Shown here one piece after another: positions 27,464 through 37,350 of a stretch of DNA of 64,000 bases. Location of the stretch: the NCBI GenBank assembly GCA_021732285.1, contig JAKFVH010000149.1:1-64000 (forward strand), read 5' to 3'. Position numbers and translations under genes: made by a program. Numbering within the stretch: the first letter of the stretch is position 1; every line of letters starts with the position of its first letter. The notes under the pieces are model-generated. The model was not told where the DNA came from and did no database searches. It saw nothing but the letters and a program-made list of their open reading frames with translations. Source of the stretch: Reyranella sp. (GTDB lineage Bacteria > Pseudomonadota > Alphaproteobacteria > Reyranellales > Reyranellaceae).

Positions 27464-27664
27464 ATGGCAAGATCATCGCGAGGGCCGCGCCAGGCAACGA
27501 CCTGGGCGGCCGAGCAGAACTCCCGACCGCTGCCGCGCATCGTGCGGCTCGGCCGGCCGGCCAACGACAATGTCCGGCAGCTCGGGCCTCTGACGCTGGC
27601 GCTCTACGGCACGTTCGCCGCCGTCGTGGTCGTGCTCGCCATGGTGCACTGGCAGGTCATCTAG
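27464..27664 (+). CDS. Small hypothetical protein with C-terminal membrane segment, 66 residues
   Basis: Basic N-terminal half (MARSSRGPRQATTW, RIVRLGRPANDNV), then one hydrophobic helix at about residues 43-62 (LALYGTFAAVVVVLAMVHW) and a very short tail. GGGAGGAAG is ideally placed before the ATG, strong support for translation. The RPANDN motif resembles other short uncharacterised alphaproteobacterial proteins. It overlaps the end of the convergent amidohydrolase gene by 8 bases. Function unknown. Confidence 0.72.
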   Translation: MARSSRGPRQATTWAAEQNSRPLPRIVRLGRPANDNVRQLGPLTLALYGTFAAVVVVLAMVHWQVI

Positions 27665-28931
27665 GCGCGCCGCGGGTCCGCTGCTGGCGCGCCAGCGCCG
27701 CCTCGTCATCCCAGGTCAATTTGCCGTCGCGCACCAAGAGCGCGCCGTCGACCAGCACGTCGCGCACCGCACGGGGATTGAGCGAATAGATCAGGTTCGC
27801 CGCCGGATCGTGCGCCGGTGTTGCCTCGAGCTTGTTGCCGTCGAACACGACGAGATCGGCGCGCTTGCCGGTCTCGATGCTGCCCACAAGCCCGTCGAGC
27901 CCGAGCGTGCGGGCGCCGTCGATGGTCAGCATGCGCACCATCTGCTGGACCGGCAGCACCTCGGGATCGTCGGCCCGCATCTTGCCGACCAGGGCGGCCA
28001 GCCGCGCCTCGGCCAGCATGTCCATGGCGTTGTTCGAGGCGGTCCAGTCGGTGCCGAGCCCGATCGGCACGCGGCCCACTAGGCGCGCCAGCGGCAGCGT
28101 CCGCGCCTCGATCTTGAGGTTGCTCGCGGGGCAATGGGCGATGGCGATGCCGCGGGCCGGCCAGGCATCGAACTCCGCGTCGCTGAGATAGATCGCGTGC
28201 GCGGCGACAGTGCTGGGCGTCGCAAGGCCGGTCGCGACCAGGCAGGCGAGCGCACCGTCATGGCCGCGCTGCCGGACGGCGGCGACCTCCGGCTCGTTCT
28301 GCGCGACATGGATGAAGACCTTGGCGCCGGTCTTCTCGGCGCGGCGCGCGCACTCCTTCAGGAGGGCGTCGGAGCAGGTGTCGAGGGCGTGCGGGGCGAT
28401 GCCGGCGAAGACGCGACGGCGTGGGTCCGTGCCATAGCGCTCGAGGACCGCGTCCGCCGTCTTCCAGTCCGCCGGCGCCCGGGCATCGACCAGCGAATGG
28501 CCGACCACGGCGCGGATGCCCGAGGCCTCGATGCCCGGGGCGATGCGATCCATGTTGCCCAGCCGGTCGGCGATGCAGGTGACGCCGTTCAGCAGGAATT
28601 CCGCGCAGGCGGCGCGCACGGAGAGGACATGGTCCTCGACCGTGAACCTTTCCTGGCCGGGCATGGCATAGCCCGCCGACCAGAATTCGCGCGGCTGGTC
28701 CTCGGTCATGCCGCGATAGAAGGCGGTCGCGGCATGGGTATGGACATTGACCAGGCCGGGCGTGATCAGCGCCTCGCTGCAGTCGATCAGCGTGTCGCCG
28801 GGCCGCGCCAGGCTGCCCGTGGGCCCGAGTGCCACGATGGCATCGCCTTCGATCCGGATGTCGGCCGACGGCAGGAATTCGTTGGCGGCGTTGACCGTGA
28901 GGACGGCGCCGCCCGTGAGAACGATCGACAT
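27657..28931 (-). CDS. Amidohydrolase / aminohydrolase of the ATZ-TRZ (cytosine deaminase-like) family
   Basis: Metal-dependent deaminase or hydrolase acting on a C-N bond, often in an N-heterocycle; 424 residues, cytosolic. Metal ligands H64 and H66 in NVHTHAATAFYRGM; further histidines in IAPHALDTC and AHAIYLSD; the catalytic aspartate in IGLGTDWTASNNAMDM. GKRADLVVFDG is the family's C-terminal landmark. Relatives include S-adenosylhomocysteine/methylthioadenosine deaminases and triazine hydrolases. It starts one base after the LysR stop codon, so the two form an operon divergent from the ABC-transporter/CoA cluster, suggesting a shared pathway. Confidence 0.9.
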   Translation of the reverse strand: MSIVLTGGAVLTVNAANEFLPSADIRIEGDAIVALGPTGSLARPGDTLIDCSEALITPGLVNVHTHAATAFYRGMTEDQPREFWSAGYAMPGQERFTVEDHVLSVRAACAEFLLNGVTCIADRLGNMDRIAPGIEASGIRAVVGHSLVDARAPADWKTADAVLERYGTDPRRRVFAGIAPHALDTCSDALLKECARRAEKTGAKVFIHVAQNEPEVAAVRQRGHDGALACLVATGLATPSTVAAHAIYLSDAEFDAWPARGIAIAHCPASNLKIEARTLPLARLVGRVPIGLGTDWTASNNAMDMLAEARLAALVGKMRADDPEVLPVQQMVRMLTIDGARTLGLDGLVGSIETGKRADLVVFDGNKLEATPAHDPAANLIYSLNPRAVRDVLVDGALLVRDGKLTWDDEAALARQQRTRGAPR

Positions 28932-28932
28932 A

Positions 28933-29877
28933 TCAGCCCCTGTTCCGCCGTTTAGGCCGACGGGGCGGCGCGGCTAAAAAGTCGGCGAACGCGCCCAGGC
29001 GTTCGCTGATGTGGTTGATCATCAGCCGAGCGGGCGGCGACAGGCGGCGGTAGCGTGGCACCAGGATGCCGATGCGGCTTTGCGCCAGCCCCGGCTCGGC
29101 CAGCGGCACGTGCACCAGCTCGCCGCGGCGGATCTCCTCGATGAAGCCGATCGGCGTGAAGAAGCCGATGCCCAGCCCCGAGCGGATCACCTGGCGCATG
29201 AATTCGATGGAGTTGGAGACGACGCGCGGCGAGAGCCGCGCGCCCGAGCCCGAGAACTCCATCGCCATGATGGCGTCGAGCAGCCAACGGTCCTGCAGCA
29301 TGACCACCGGATGGCCGACGCACTCGGTCAAGGTCAAGGACTTCCGCCCGGCCAGCGGATGGTCGGGCCGCATCAGCGCCCCGACCGAAGTCGGGAATTC
29401 GGCGATGACGTCGACGCCGCGGTGGCGGGCATCGACGAACAGCACGCCGAAGTCGTTGTCGCCCGAACGCAGCGCCTCGCCGATCTCGCTGGGGTGCACC
29501 GCAAGGACGGTGAAGGTCACCTTGGGATGGCGTGCCGACACCTCGTCGACGACCTGCGGCAGGAAGCGCACCAGCATCGATTCCAGCGAGATGATGCGGA
29601 CGTCACCGCTCACCGTGCCGCCGAGGCTCGCGATCTCCGCCCGCGTGCGCTGGTATTCGTTCTGCGTCTCGCGCACATGGCGCAGCAGCAATTCGCCGGC
29701 CGCCGTCGGGCGCACGCCGCTGCGGCCGCGCTCGAACAGGGCCACGCCCATCTCGTCCTCGAGCCGCAGGATCTGCCGGTTGACCGCCGACGAGGCGACA
29801 CTCAGCGCATCGGCCGCCTTGCGGATCGAGCCGTGGCGCGCGACATGGTCGAAGTAGCGCAGGACCGCGGCGTGCAT
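28933..29877 (-). CDS. LysR-family transcriptional regulator
   Basis: 314 residues. N-terminal winged helix-turn-helix from MHAAVLRYFDHVARHGSI through RKAADALSVASSAVNRQI to VALFERGRSGVRPTAAG; C-terminal effector-binding domain. Chosen start MHAAVLRYF; the frame extends 15 codons upstream without LysR character. It is divergent from the SsuABC-type operon (122-bp gap) and cotranscribed with the amidohydrolase; it is the obvious candidate regulator of both. I could not pick out a convincing T-N11-A site in the gap. Confidence 0.92.
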   Translation of the reverse strand: MHAAVLRYFDHVARHGSIRKAADALSVASSAVNRQILRLEDEMGVALFERGRSGVRPTAAGELLLRHVRETQNEYQRTRAEIASLGGTVSGDVRIISLESMLVRFLPQVVDEVSARHPKVTFTVLAVHPSEIGEALRSGDNDFGVLFVDARHRGVDVIAEFPTSVGALMRPDHPLAGRKSLTLTECVGHPVVMLQDRWLLDAIMAMEFSGSGARLSPRVVSNSIEFMRQVIRSGLGIGFFTPIGFIEEIRRGELVHVPLAEPGLAQSRIGILVPRYRRLSPPARLMINHISERLGAFADFLAAPPRRPKRRNRG

Positions 29878-29999
29878 GGCGATTTTGGCCTCCGGACGGG
29901 CGATGCCGAAATGGCAGCACACCGTGCGAATTAATGTTCTTTTCTAGAGCACCGCGCGTCAATAGCGTTTCACCGGGGAACGACGAAGGGGAAGTCGCC

Positions 30000-31037
30000 A
30001 TGCGCCAGCTCGGTTCCAGCATCCGCCGCCGCTCATTGCTCAAGACCGGAGCCGCCGCCACCGGCTTCGCGGCCTCAGGCCTCCTGCCCTCGGGCGGCTT
30101 CGCCCAGGCCAAGACCCAGACCGTCAATCTCCAGCTCGGCTGGCTCGCGGGCAACAACCAGATCGGCGAGGTCGCCGCCAAGCATCTCGGCTATTTCGAG
30201 GAAGAGAAGCTCAACGTCGTGATCCATCCCGGCGGGCCCAGCATCGACGGCGTCGCCATCGTCGCCTCGGGTCGCCACGACATCGGCCAGGTCTCGTCCA
30301 GCCCCTCGCTGATGCTGGCGGCCTCGCAGAAAATCCCGGTGATGTGCTTCGCCACCGGCCTGCAGCAGCATCCCTACGCCTATTTCTCGCTGCCCAAGAA
30401 GCCGGTGCGCACGGCCAAGGACCTTGTAGGCAAGAAGGTCGGCATCCAGGCGACCGCCAAGGTCCTGCTGAACGCCCTGATGAAGAAGCACGGCATCGCC
30501 GAGAAGGACGTCGAGATCGTGATCATCGGCTCGGAGATGACGCCGATCCTGACTGGCCAGACCGACGTGGTGAGCGGCTGGATCACCAATACCACGACCC
30601 TGAAGCCGCTCGGCCCCGACCGCATCGATCTCCGCCTGTGGGACGCCGGCGTCCGGCTCTATGCGCTCCCCTACTACGCCACCAAGACCACCATCGAGAA
30701 GAAGCCCGAGATGCTGGCCGGCTACGTCCGCGCCGCTTCGCGCGGCTGGGAGTATGCCCTCAAGAACCCCGACAAGGCCGCTGCCTTGCTGGTCAAGGAG
30801 TACTCCAACCTCAACCTCGCCGACGAGGTCGAGGGCAGCAAGGTGCTGCTCACCTTCGCCTTCAACGCCAACACGCAGGCCAACGGCTGGGGCGCCTTCG
30901 ACCCGGCGATCTGGCAGGAACAGATCGCCCTCTACGACGACCTGAAGCAGTTCTCCGCCGGCGCTCCCAAGCTCGAGGACGTGATCACCACCAAGATCCT
31001 CGAAGCCACCAAGGGCGCCCGCGCCAAGGTCGGCTGA
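30000..31037 (+). CDS. ABC transporter substrate-binding protein, SsuA/NMT1-THI5-like, Tat-exported
   Basis: Periplasmic binding protein, 345 residues. N-terminus SSIRRRSLLKTGAAATGFAA is a twin-arginine signal, ending near GGFAQA. The mature part begins VNLQLGWLAGNNQIGEVAAK, matching the NMT1/SsuA group that bind aliphatic sulfonates, nitrate, pyrimidines or aromatic acids. AAGGGGAAG precedes the ATG at 30000. First gene of a seven-gene operon with its ATPase, permease and four metabolic enzymes, so the ligand is probably the substrate of that pathway. Confidence 0.9.
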   Translation: MRQLGSSIRRRSLLKTGAAATGFAASGLLPSGGFAQAKTQTVNLQLGWLAGNNQIGEVAAKHLGYFEEEKLNVVIHPGGPSIDGVAIVASGRHDIGQVSSSPSLMLAASQKIPVMCFATGLQQHPYAYFSLPKKPVRTAKDLVGKKVGIQATAKVLLNALMKKHGIAEKDVEIVIIGSEMTPILTGQTDVVSGWITNTTTLKPLGPDRIDLRLWDAGVRLYALPYYATKTTIEKKPEMLAGYVRAASRGWEYALKNPDKAAALLVKEYSNLNLADEVEGSKVLLTFAFNANTQANGWGAFDPAIWQEQIALYDDLKQFSAGAPKLEDVITTKILEATKGARAKVG

Positions 31038-31041
31038 CCCG

Positions 31042-31806
31042 ATGGCGGTCGCCGTCCAGTGCGAGCGGATCACCGTGCGCTTCACGACGGAGCGCGGCAC
31101 GGTCACGGCGCTGGAAAACATCGACCTCGCGATCCCGCGCGGCAGCTTCCTCACGCTGCTTGGCCCCTCGGGCTGCGGCAAGTCGACGTTGCTGCGCGTG
31201 ATGGCCGATCTGATCGAACCCAGCGGCGGGCGGATCTCCGTGCTGGGCGATGCGCCGGCGACAGCGCGGCTCAACCGCGAGATCGGCTTCGTCTTCCAGG
31301 ATGCAGCCCTCCTGCCGTGGCGCACGGTGCTCGAGAACATCACGCTCCCGCTCGAAGTCGGCGGCGGCAAGGCCCTGCCCGGCGCGCGCTCGCCGCAGGA
31401 CCTGCTGGCCCTGGTCGGCCTCACCGGCTGGGAGCAGGCCTATCCGCATGAGCTGTCGGGCGGCATGCGCCAGCGCGTGGCGATCGCCCGCGCCCTGGTC
31501 TCGGGCCCGCGGCTGCTGCTGATGGACGAGCCGTTCGGCGCCCTCGACGAGATCACCCGCGATCGCCTGAACGAGGAATTGCTGCAGGTCTGGGAATCGA
31601 CCGGGACCACGATCGTGTTCGTCACTCACTCGATCTACGAGGCGGCTTTCCTCGGCCAGAAGGTGCTGCTGCTGGCGGCGCGACCGGGCCGGGTTCGCGA
31701 GCTGGTGCCGGTCACCCTGCCGACGCCGCGGCGGCTGGCCATGCGCGAGACGCCGGAGTTCGTGGCTCTCGCCGGCCATCTGCGCCGCGTGCTGGAGACC
31801 TGCTGA
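31042..31806 (+). CDS. ABC transporter ATP-binding protein (SsuB/TauB-like)
   Basis: Cytoplasmic ATPase, 254 residues. Walker A GPSGCGKST, Q-loop FVFQDAALLPWRTV, signature [15 protein letters not shown], Walker B LLLMDEPFGALDE and the H-loop VTHSIYEA are all present. Starts four bases after the binding protein and ends sharing one base with the permease start (TGATG), so translation is coupled. Confidence 0.95.
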   Translation: MAVAVQCERITVRFTTERGTVTALENIDLAIPRGSFLTLLGPSGCGKSTLLRVMADLIEPSGGRISVLGDAPATARLNREIGFVFQDAALLPWRTVLENITLPLEVGGGKALPGARSPQDLLALVGLTGWEQAYPHELSGGMRQRVAIARALVSGPRLLLMDEPFGALDEITRDRLNEELLQVWESTGTTIVFVTHSIYEAAFLGQKVLLLAARPGRVRELVPVTLPTPRRLAMRETPEFVALAGHLRRVLETC

Positions 31807-32651
31807 TGGCCAACCAGGCCGAACCCGTCACCATGGCCTCCGCCTTTGTCGAGGATGCCGAGGCCCAGGCGCGTTTCCTGGCCCGCAAACGCTACCTCGC
31901 CTGGCGCGGCCGCCTGCTGCCCGTGGCGGCCGTGATCGTCTTCCTGCTGGTGTGGTGGCAGGCGGTCGAGATCTTCGACATCAAGCCGTTCATCGCCCCC
32001 TCGCCGGTGGCGGTCGGGCAAGTGCTCTACGACCGCTTCGACATGTTGATGGCCAACCTGCTGCCGACGGCGATCGAGGCCATCTCGGGCTTCATCCTGG
32101 GCAACGTGGCCGCCATTACGCTCGCCACCGCCTTCGTCTATCGCAAGACCATGGAAGAGGCGCTGTTCCCCATCGCGGTCATGGTCAACACCATCCCGGT
32201 CGTCGCCAAGGCGCCGATCCTGGTGCTGCTGCTGGGCAACGGCATGGAGCCCAAGATCGCCATCGCCGCCATCATCTGCTTCTTCCCGACCTTGGTGAAC
32301 ATGACGCGCGGCCTGCGCGACGTGCGCGCCGAGCAGCTCGAGCTGATGCGCATCCTGTCGGCCACGCCAAGCGAGGTCTTCCTGCGCATTCGCGTCCCCA
32401 ACGCGCTCCCCTACCTGTTCTCCGCCCTGAAGATCGCCGCGTCGACCGCCGTGATCGGCGCCATCGTCGGCGAATGGATCGGGTCGACCAAGGGCATCGG
32501 CGCGCTGATCATTCAGTCGACCTACAATTTCGATTCGCCCCTGCTCTACGCCACCATCGTTGTCGGCTCGACCTTCTCGGCCCTGTTCTTCGGCGTCATC
32601 TCGCTCGCCGAGAAACGCCTGCTGCGCTGGAACGTGACGCACAACGCCTGA
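31806..32651 (+). CDS. ABC transporter permease (SsuC/TauC-like)
   Basis: Inner-membrane permease, 281 residues, about six segments. The ATPase-docking region ILSATPSEVFLRIRVPNALP follows the EAA-loop pattern of this class, and VIGAIVGEWIGSTKGIGALI is typical of SsuC/TauC. A charged 40-residue N-terminal tail precedes the first segment. The next gene starts 25 bases downstream, with AAGGAGG ahead of it. Confidence 0.94.
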   Translation: MANQAEPVTMASAFVEDAEAQARFLARKRYLAWRGRLLPVAAVIVFLLVWWQAVEIFDIKPFIAPSPVAVGQVLYDRFDMLMANLLPTAIEAISGFILGNVAAITLATAFVYRKTMEEALFPIAVMVNTIPVVAKAPILVLLLGNGMEPKIAIAAIICFFPTLVNMTRGLRDVRAEQLELMRILSATPSEVFLRIRVPNALPYLFSALKIAASTAVIGAIVGEWIGSTKGIGALIIQSTYNFDSPLLYATIVVGSTFSALFFGVISLAEKRLLRWNVTHNA

Positions 32652-32676
32652 TCCCCTCATCTGCCAAGGAGGCCCT

Positions 32677-34032
32677 ATGACCTCGACACCCCAGTTCATC
32701 AGCGAGCCGGCCGGCCGCGTACCCGTTGCGGCGACGTCCGACCTCGTGGTTGTGGGCGGCGGTCCGGCCGGGATCGCCGCGGCGCTGGCCGGCGCGCGCA
32801 ATGGCCTCAGCGTCACCCTGCTCGAGCGCTACCCTTATCTCGGCGGCCTGGCCTCCGGCGGCATGGTCCTGGTGCTCGACGACATGTGCAATGGCCAGGA
32901 GATCGCCGTGCGCGGCCTCTGCGCCGACCTTATAGCGCGGCTGGAGCGCCTCGGTCTCGCGGTCACACCGCCCGAAGCCGATCGCCGGTCCGATGCCGCC
33001 ATGTGGCGCAAGTGGTCGCGTTGGGGTGTCTTCGACTTCACCTCGCACCTGAAGCCCCAGCCGATCGTCTACGCCGCGGCCTTCGATCCCGACGGCTTCA
33101 AGCGCGTGTCCAACGACATGATCGCCGAGGCCAAGGTCAACCTGCGCCTGCACAGCTGGTTCAGCCGAGCCATCGTCGAGGACAGCGCGGTCAAGGGCGT
33201 CGTCTGCGAGAGCAAGGAAGGCCGCCAGGCCATCCTCGGCAAGATCGTCGTCGATGCCACGGGTGATCTCGACGTCGCCGCCTCGGCCGGCGCGCCGTTC
33301 ATCGAAGGCGCCTACATCGTCACCACCGTGTTCCGCCTGGGCGGCGTCGACGTCGAGGCGGCGGAGCGTTTCGAGTACGAGGAGCCCGAGGCGTTCAAGG
33401 CGATCGACCGCGAGGCCAAGCGCCTGATCGGCGGCTCGTGGGACAAGTGGTGGCTGAAGACGCCGCTGCCGGGCGTCGTCTGGTGCAACTGCCCGCACAT
33501 GGCCAACTACAACGGGCTGAAGGTCGACGACCTGACGCGCGCCGACTTCGAAGGCCGCAAGCGGATCGCCAAGCTGGTCGATTACCTGCACGAGAAGATG
33601 CCGGGCTTCCGCGACTGCTTCGTGATCGACGTGGCGCCCCAGCTCGGCATCCGCCAGACCCGGCTGCTCGAAGGCCTCTATGTCGTGACCAAGGAGGACG
33701 TGACCGAGCGCCGGCACTTCGCCGACAGCGTGGCGCGCGGCCGCGACTACTACACGCCCTACCGCTCGCTGCTGCCGCGCGAGGTCAAGGGCCTGATCGT
33801 CGCCGGACGGCACTATTCGGCGACTTCATCGGCCCAGCGCATGTCGCGCGAGATCCCGCCCTGCATGGCCATGGGCGAGGCCGCGGGCGAAGCGGCGGCG
33901 CTGGCGCTGGAAGGCGGCGTGACGCTCGATCGCGTCGACGTCGGCAAGCTGCAGGCCCGCCTGCGCGAGCGCGGCGCCGATCCGGGCGACCGGCCGGCGG
34001 CCAACGCCACCGCCCTGAGGGCCGCCGAATGA
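32677..34032 (+). CDS. FAD-dependent oxidoreductase (FAD_oxidored family)
   Basis: 451 residues. The dinucleotide fold DLVVVGGGPAGIAAALAGAR begins at residue 23 or so; GLASGGMVLVLDD, VVDATGDLDVAASAGAPF and the C-terminal GLIVAGRHYSATSSAQRMSR with MAMGEAAGEAAAL place it in the FAD_oxidored (PF12831-like) group. Most members are uncharacterised; some reduce or oxidise CoA- or heterocycle-linked substrates. A CNCPH sequence mid-protein could be structural. Located between the transporter and a CoA transferase, with a 7Fe ferredoxin at the operon end that might supply or accept its electrons. Confidence 0.87.
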   Translation: MTSTPQFISEPAGRVPVAATSDLVVVGGGPAGIAAALAGARNGLSVTLLERYPYLGGLASGGMVLVLDDMCNGQEIAVRGLCADLIARLERLGLAVTPPEADRRSDAAMWRKWSRWGVFDFTSHLKPQPIVYAAAFDPDGFKRVSNDMIAEAKVNLRLHSWFSRAIVEDSAVKGVVCESKEGRQAILGKIVVDATGDLDVAASAGAPFIEGAYIVTTVFRLGGVDVEAAERFEYEEPEAFKAIDREAKRLIGGSWDKWWLKTPLPGVVWCNCPHMANYNGLKVDDLTRADFEGRKRIAKLVDYLHEKMPGFRDCFVIDVAPQLGIRQTRLLEGLYVVTKEDVTERRHFADSVARGRDYYTPYRSLLPREVKGLIVAGRHYSATSSAQRMSREIPPCMAMGEAAGEAAALALEGGVTLDRVDVGKLQARLRERGADPGDRPAANATALRAAE

Positions 34033-35225
34033 CCGTCGCCCAGCCTCTCACCGGCATAAAAGTGCTCGATTTCACGCAGGTCATGATGGGACCCTGCGCC
34101 ACACAGATGCTGGCCGACTACGGCGCCGACGTCATCAAGATCGAGCGGCCGGGCGCCGGTGACCTGTCGAGAACCTCGCTGGCCGACGATCCGGATGGCC
34201 TCAACAATCCGGTGTTCAGAAGCCTCAATCGCAACAAGCGATCGATCGCGCTCGACCTTCGCGGCGAGGCGGGCAAGGCGGTGATCTACGACCTGGTGAA
34301 AACCGCCGACGTCGTGGTGAACAATTTCCGCGCCGGCGTCATGGACCGCATGGGTTTCGGCTACGAGGCGCTCTCCAAGATCAACCCGCGCATCATCTGT
34401 GCCTTCGGCTCGGGCTTTGGCCAGAGCGGGCCCCTGTCGCACAAGGGCGGCCAGGACATCCTGGCCCAGGCGCTGAGCGGCGTGATGGCGCGCAAGCCCG
34501 ATCAAAGCCTGCCGACGTCGGTCTATGCCACGGCGCTGGCCGACTACTCGGCCGGCATGCACCTCGTGCAGGGCATCCTGCTTGCCTTGATGCAGCGCGA
34601 GAAGACCGGCGTCGGCCAGTCCCTCTCGGTGTCGCTCTACGATTCCATGCTCGCCATGCAGATGCAGGAAGCGGCGATGTGGCTGCAGCGCAAGCGCGAG
34701 TTGAACTGGGGCGCTTTCCCCCTGACCGGCGTGTTCGCGACCACCGACGGCGCGGTGGTGATCGTGGGCGCCTTCAAGGCCAATCCGCTGCAGGATATCT
34801 GCCGTGCACTCGGCCTGCCCGACCTGTCGGCCGATCCGAACTACGCCACCTTCGCCAAGCAGGTCGAGAACAAGGCGGAACTGCACCGCCTGTTCCGCAG
34901 CAAGCTCTCGACCGACACGACGGCGCACTGGCTCGCCAGGCTCGAGGAGCAGGATCTTTTATGCGCGCCGCTGCAGACCCTGGGCGAAGCACTGGCGTCG
35001 GAGCAGACCGCCGCGAACAACATGATCGTGTCGCTCGACACCAACGGCAGCGGCCGCAACGAGCCGCTGAAGCTGGTCGCCTCGCCGATCACCATGGATG
35101 CCTCGGCGTTCCGGCTGCGCCATGTGCCGCCAAGCCTCGGCGAGCATGGCGCGGAGATCCTGGGTGAGATGGGCTATGCGCCTGACCGCATCGCCGAGCT
35201 GCGCAAGGGCAAGGTGCTGTCATGA
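34029..35225 (+). CDS. CaiB/BaiF-type (class III) CoA transferase
   Basis: Transfers CoA from a donor thioester to a carboxylic acid without free intermediates; 398 residues. Start of fold: [30 protein letters not shown], shown here as its key piece [13 protein letters not shown]. The catalytic aspartate is in [12 protein letters not shown], the class III signature. [15 protein letters not shown] and [15 protein letters not shown] are also typical. Four-base overlaps on both sides (ATGA) couple it to the oxidoreductase and the hydratase. Likely activates the imported acid or an oxidised product of it. Confidence 0.94.
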   Translation: MTVAQPLTGIKVLDFTQVMMGPCATQMLADYGADVIKIERPGAGDLSRTSLADDPDGLNNPVFRSLNRNKRSIALDLRGEAGKAVIYDLVKTADVVVNNFRAGVMDRMGFGYEALSKINPRIICAFGSGFGQSGPLSHKGGQDILAQALSGVMARKPDQSLPTSVYATALADYSAGMHLVQGILLALMQREKTGVGQSLSVSLYDSMLAMQMQEAAMWLQRKRELNWGAFPLTGVFATTDGAVVIVGAFKANPLQDICRALGLPDLSADPNYATFAKQVENKAELHRLFRSKLSTDTTAHWLARLEEQDLLCAPLQTLGEALASEQTAANNMIVSLDTNGSGRNEPLKLVASPITMDASAFRLRHVPPSLGEHGAEILGEMGYAPDRIAELRKGKVLS

Positions 35226-35998
35226 CCATCCGCTTCGCCGTGGACAACCACGTCGCGCGCGTCACGATCGACCGGCCCGACCGCATGAACGCCATCGACG
35301 AAGCGTCGGAAGGCGAGCTGATGCGCATCTGGTCGGCCATCGAGCGCGACGACCAGGTCCGCTGCGTCGTGCTCACCGGCGCCGGCGAGCGCGCCTTCTG
35401 CACCGGCGCCGACATGAAGCAGAGCGGCAACAAGACCGGACTGGAATACTGGGCGGCAGCGCGGCCCGGCGGCTTCGGCGGCCTGGCGCTGCGCGAGACC
35501 CTCGACGTCCCGGTGATCGCCCGCGTCAACGGCCACGCGCTGGGCGGCGGCATGGAGATGGTGCTGGGCTGCGACATCGTCATCGCCGCCGAGAATGCCA
35601 GCTTCGGCCTGCCCGAACCGCGCGTCGGCCGCTTGGCGCTGGACGGCGGCATCGCCATCCTGCCGCGACGCATTCCCCACGTCTGGGCGATGGGCATGCT
35701 GCTGACCGGCCGGCGCGTGCCGGCCGCCGAGGCGCTGCGCCTTGGCCTGGTCAACGAAGTCGTGCCGCAGGCCGGCCTCGATGCGGCGGTCGAGCGCTGG
35801 CTTGCCGACGTCCTTGCCTGTGCGCCGCTTTCGGTCAAGGCGATCAAGCAGATGGTGCGCAGCGGCGCCGGCCTCTCGCCGCGCGAGGCGCAGCAGCTGC
35901 GCCTGCCGGCCCTGGTTGCTGCCCTGCAGTCGACGGACCAGGACGAGGGCGTACAGGCCTTCATCGAAAAGCGTCCGCCGCAGTGGCAAGGCCGCTGA
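35222..35998 (+). CDS. Enoyl-CoA hydratase/isomerase family protein
   Basis: Crotonase-fold enzyme, 258 residues, acting on an acyl-Co[14 protein letters not shown] and [20 protein letters not shown] form the oxyanion hole; [17 protein letters not shown] covers the catalytic loop, where a glutamate is present but the surrounding sequence differs from standard hydratases, so the exact reaction (hydration, isomerisation, hydrolysis) is open. Coupled by overlaps to the CoA transferase before and the ferredoxin after. Confidence 0.93.
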   Translation: MTIRFAVDNHVARVTIDRPDRMNAIDEASEGELMRIWSAIERDDQVRCVVLTGAGERAFCTGADMKQSGNKTGLEYWAAARPGGFGGLALRETLDVPVIARVNGHALGGGMEMVLGCDIVIAAENASFGLPEPRVGRLALDGGIAILPRRIPHVWAMGMLLTGRRVPAAEALRLGLVNEVVPQAGLDAAVERWLADVLACAPLSVKAIKQMVRSGAGLSPREAQQLRLPALVAALQSTDQDEGVQAFIEKRPPQWQGR

Positions 35999-36330
35999 TG
36001 ACCTACGTCGTCACCTCGACCTGCATCGATGTGAAGGACGGCATCTGCCAGAAGGTCTGCCCCGTGGAATGCATCTACGAGGGCGGCCGCATGATGTACA
36101 TCCAGCCCGACGAATGCATCAATTGCGGCATCTGCGTCTCGGTCTGCCCGGTGCAGGCGATCTATGAGGATGTCGACGTGCCGGCCGCGGAAGAGGCCTT
36201 CATTGCCGCCAACGTCGAGTTCTTCGCAGCCGGCGTCACCGGCTGGGGAAGCCCGGGTGGCGTCACGTCGGACCATGTCAGCACGCTCGACGTGCCCTTG
36301 GTGAAGGGCTTCCGCGCAACCAGTGCCTGA
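35998..36330 (+). CDS. Ferredoxin, [3Fe-4S][4Fe-4S] type (FdxA-like)
   Basis: 110-residue electron carrier. Cysteines at 9, 17, 21, 25, 40, 43, 46 and 50 reproduce the 7Fe-ferredoxin spacing, and the C-terminal tail after about residue 60 ([14 protein letters not shown]) is also that of FdxA proteins. Its start shares one base with the hydratase stop. Ending a catabolic operon, it probably serves the FAD oxidoreductase of the same operon; this is inference from linkage. Confidence 0.93.
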   Translation: MTYVVTSTCIDVKDGICQKVCPVECIYEGGRMMYIQPDECINCGICVSVCPVQAIYEDVDVPAAEEAFIAANVEFFAAGVTGWGSPGGVTSDHVSTLDVPLVKGFRATSA

Positions 36331-36366
36331 GGCCGCGGTGTTGGTGAATTCGAGATCAGAGTCTTC

Positions 36367-36425
36367 CGGACCGCGCGCATTCTGCGCGCCTCATGATCAT
36401 GAGCGCGCAGGATGCGCGCGGTCCG
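36367..36425. repeat. Palindrome at convergent gene ends (GACCGCGCGCATTCTGCGCGC type)
   Basis: Arms GGACCGCGCGCATTCTGCG and, inverted, GCGCGGTCC with a central TCATGATCATGA form a hairpin of nearly 30 bp with one or two mismatches. It lies between the ferredoxin and glyoxalase genes, which converge, so it may stop transcripts from both sides, though no U-run is present. Confidence 0.8.
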
Positions 36426-36438
36426 AAAAAGCATGAGG

Positions 36439-36843
<405 letters not shown>

Positions 36844-36854
36844 CGTCCCCTCCT

Positions 36855-37334
36855 CTACCTGATCATGGCGGCGAAGGTCGCCTCGGCCGCGACCTTGCCT
36901 TCGACAATCCCCTTGCCGGAGAACTTCCAGACGTTGGCGCGGCTCTGGATCTTCTCGACATGCAGCTCCAGGCGGTCGCCCGGCACGACCGGCCGGCGAA
37001 AGCGCACGCCGTCGATCGACATGAAATAGACGAGCTTGCCGTCCGCCTCCTGCCCGAGGCTCGACATGACCAGCACGGCTGCGGTCTGCGCCATCGCCTC
37101 GATGATCAACACGCCCGGCATCACCGGCTCGGACGGGAAATGGCCCTGGAAGAACGGCTCGTTGATGCTGACGTTTTTGATGCCGACGGCGCTGCTGTCG
37201 AGTCGCATGTCGGTCACGCGGTCGACCATCAGCATGGGATAGCGGTGCGGGATCAGCTGCAGGATGCGCTTGATGTCGGCCACGGTCGCCGTCGCGGTCC
37301 TCGCCATGCTGGTTTTGTCGGTCTGCATGTTCAT
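36855..37334 (-). CDS. fabZ: 3-hydroxyacyl-[acyl-carrier-protein] dehydratase
   Basis: Dehydrates 3-hydroxyacyl-ACP in fatty-acid synthesis. 159 residues. Catalytic region [20 protein letters not shown] contains the active histidine and glutamate; [14 protein letters not shown] is the usual N-terminal motif. I start at MNMQTDKTS, 16 bases after bamA; the frame extends upstream inside bamA. The lpxD gene that normally separates bamA from fabZ is absent. Confidence 0.96.
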   Translation of the reverse strand: MNMQTDKTSMARTATATVADIKRILQLIPHRYPMLMVDRVTDMRLDSSAVGIKNVSINEPFFQGHFPSEPVMPGVLIIEAMAQTAAVLVMSSLGQEADGKLVYFMSIDGVRFRRPVVPGDRLELHVEKIQSRANVWKFSGKGIVEGKVAAEATFAAMIR

Positions 37335-37350
37335 GTCGCCGCCATCCCCA

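Noticed and set aside
36361-36430. Rho-independent terminator at the ferredoxin-gloA junction
   Set aside because: The hairpin is strong but lacks a U-run on either strand, so it is listed as a palindrome only.
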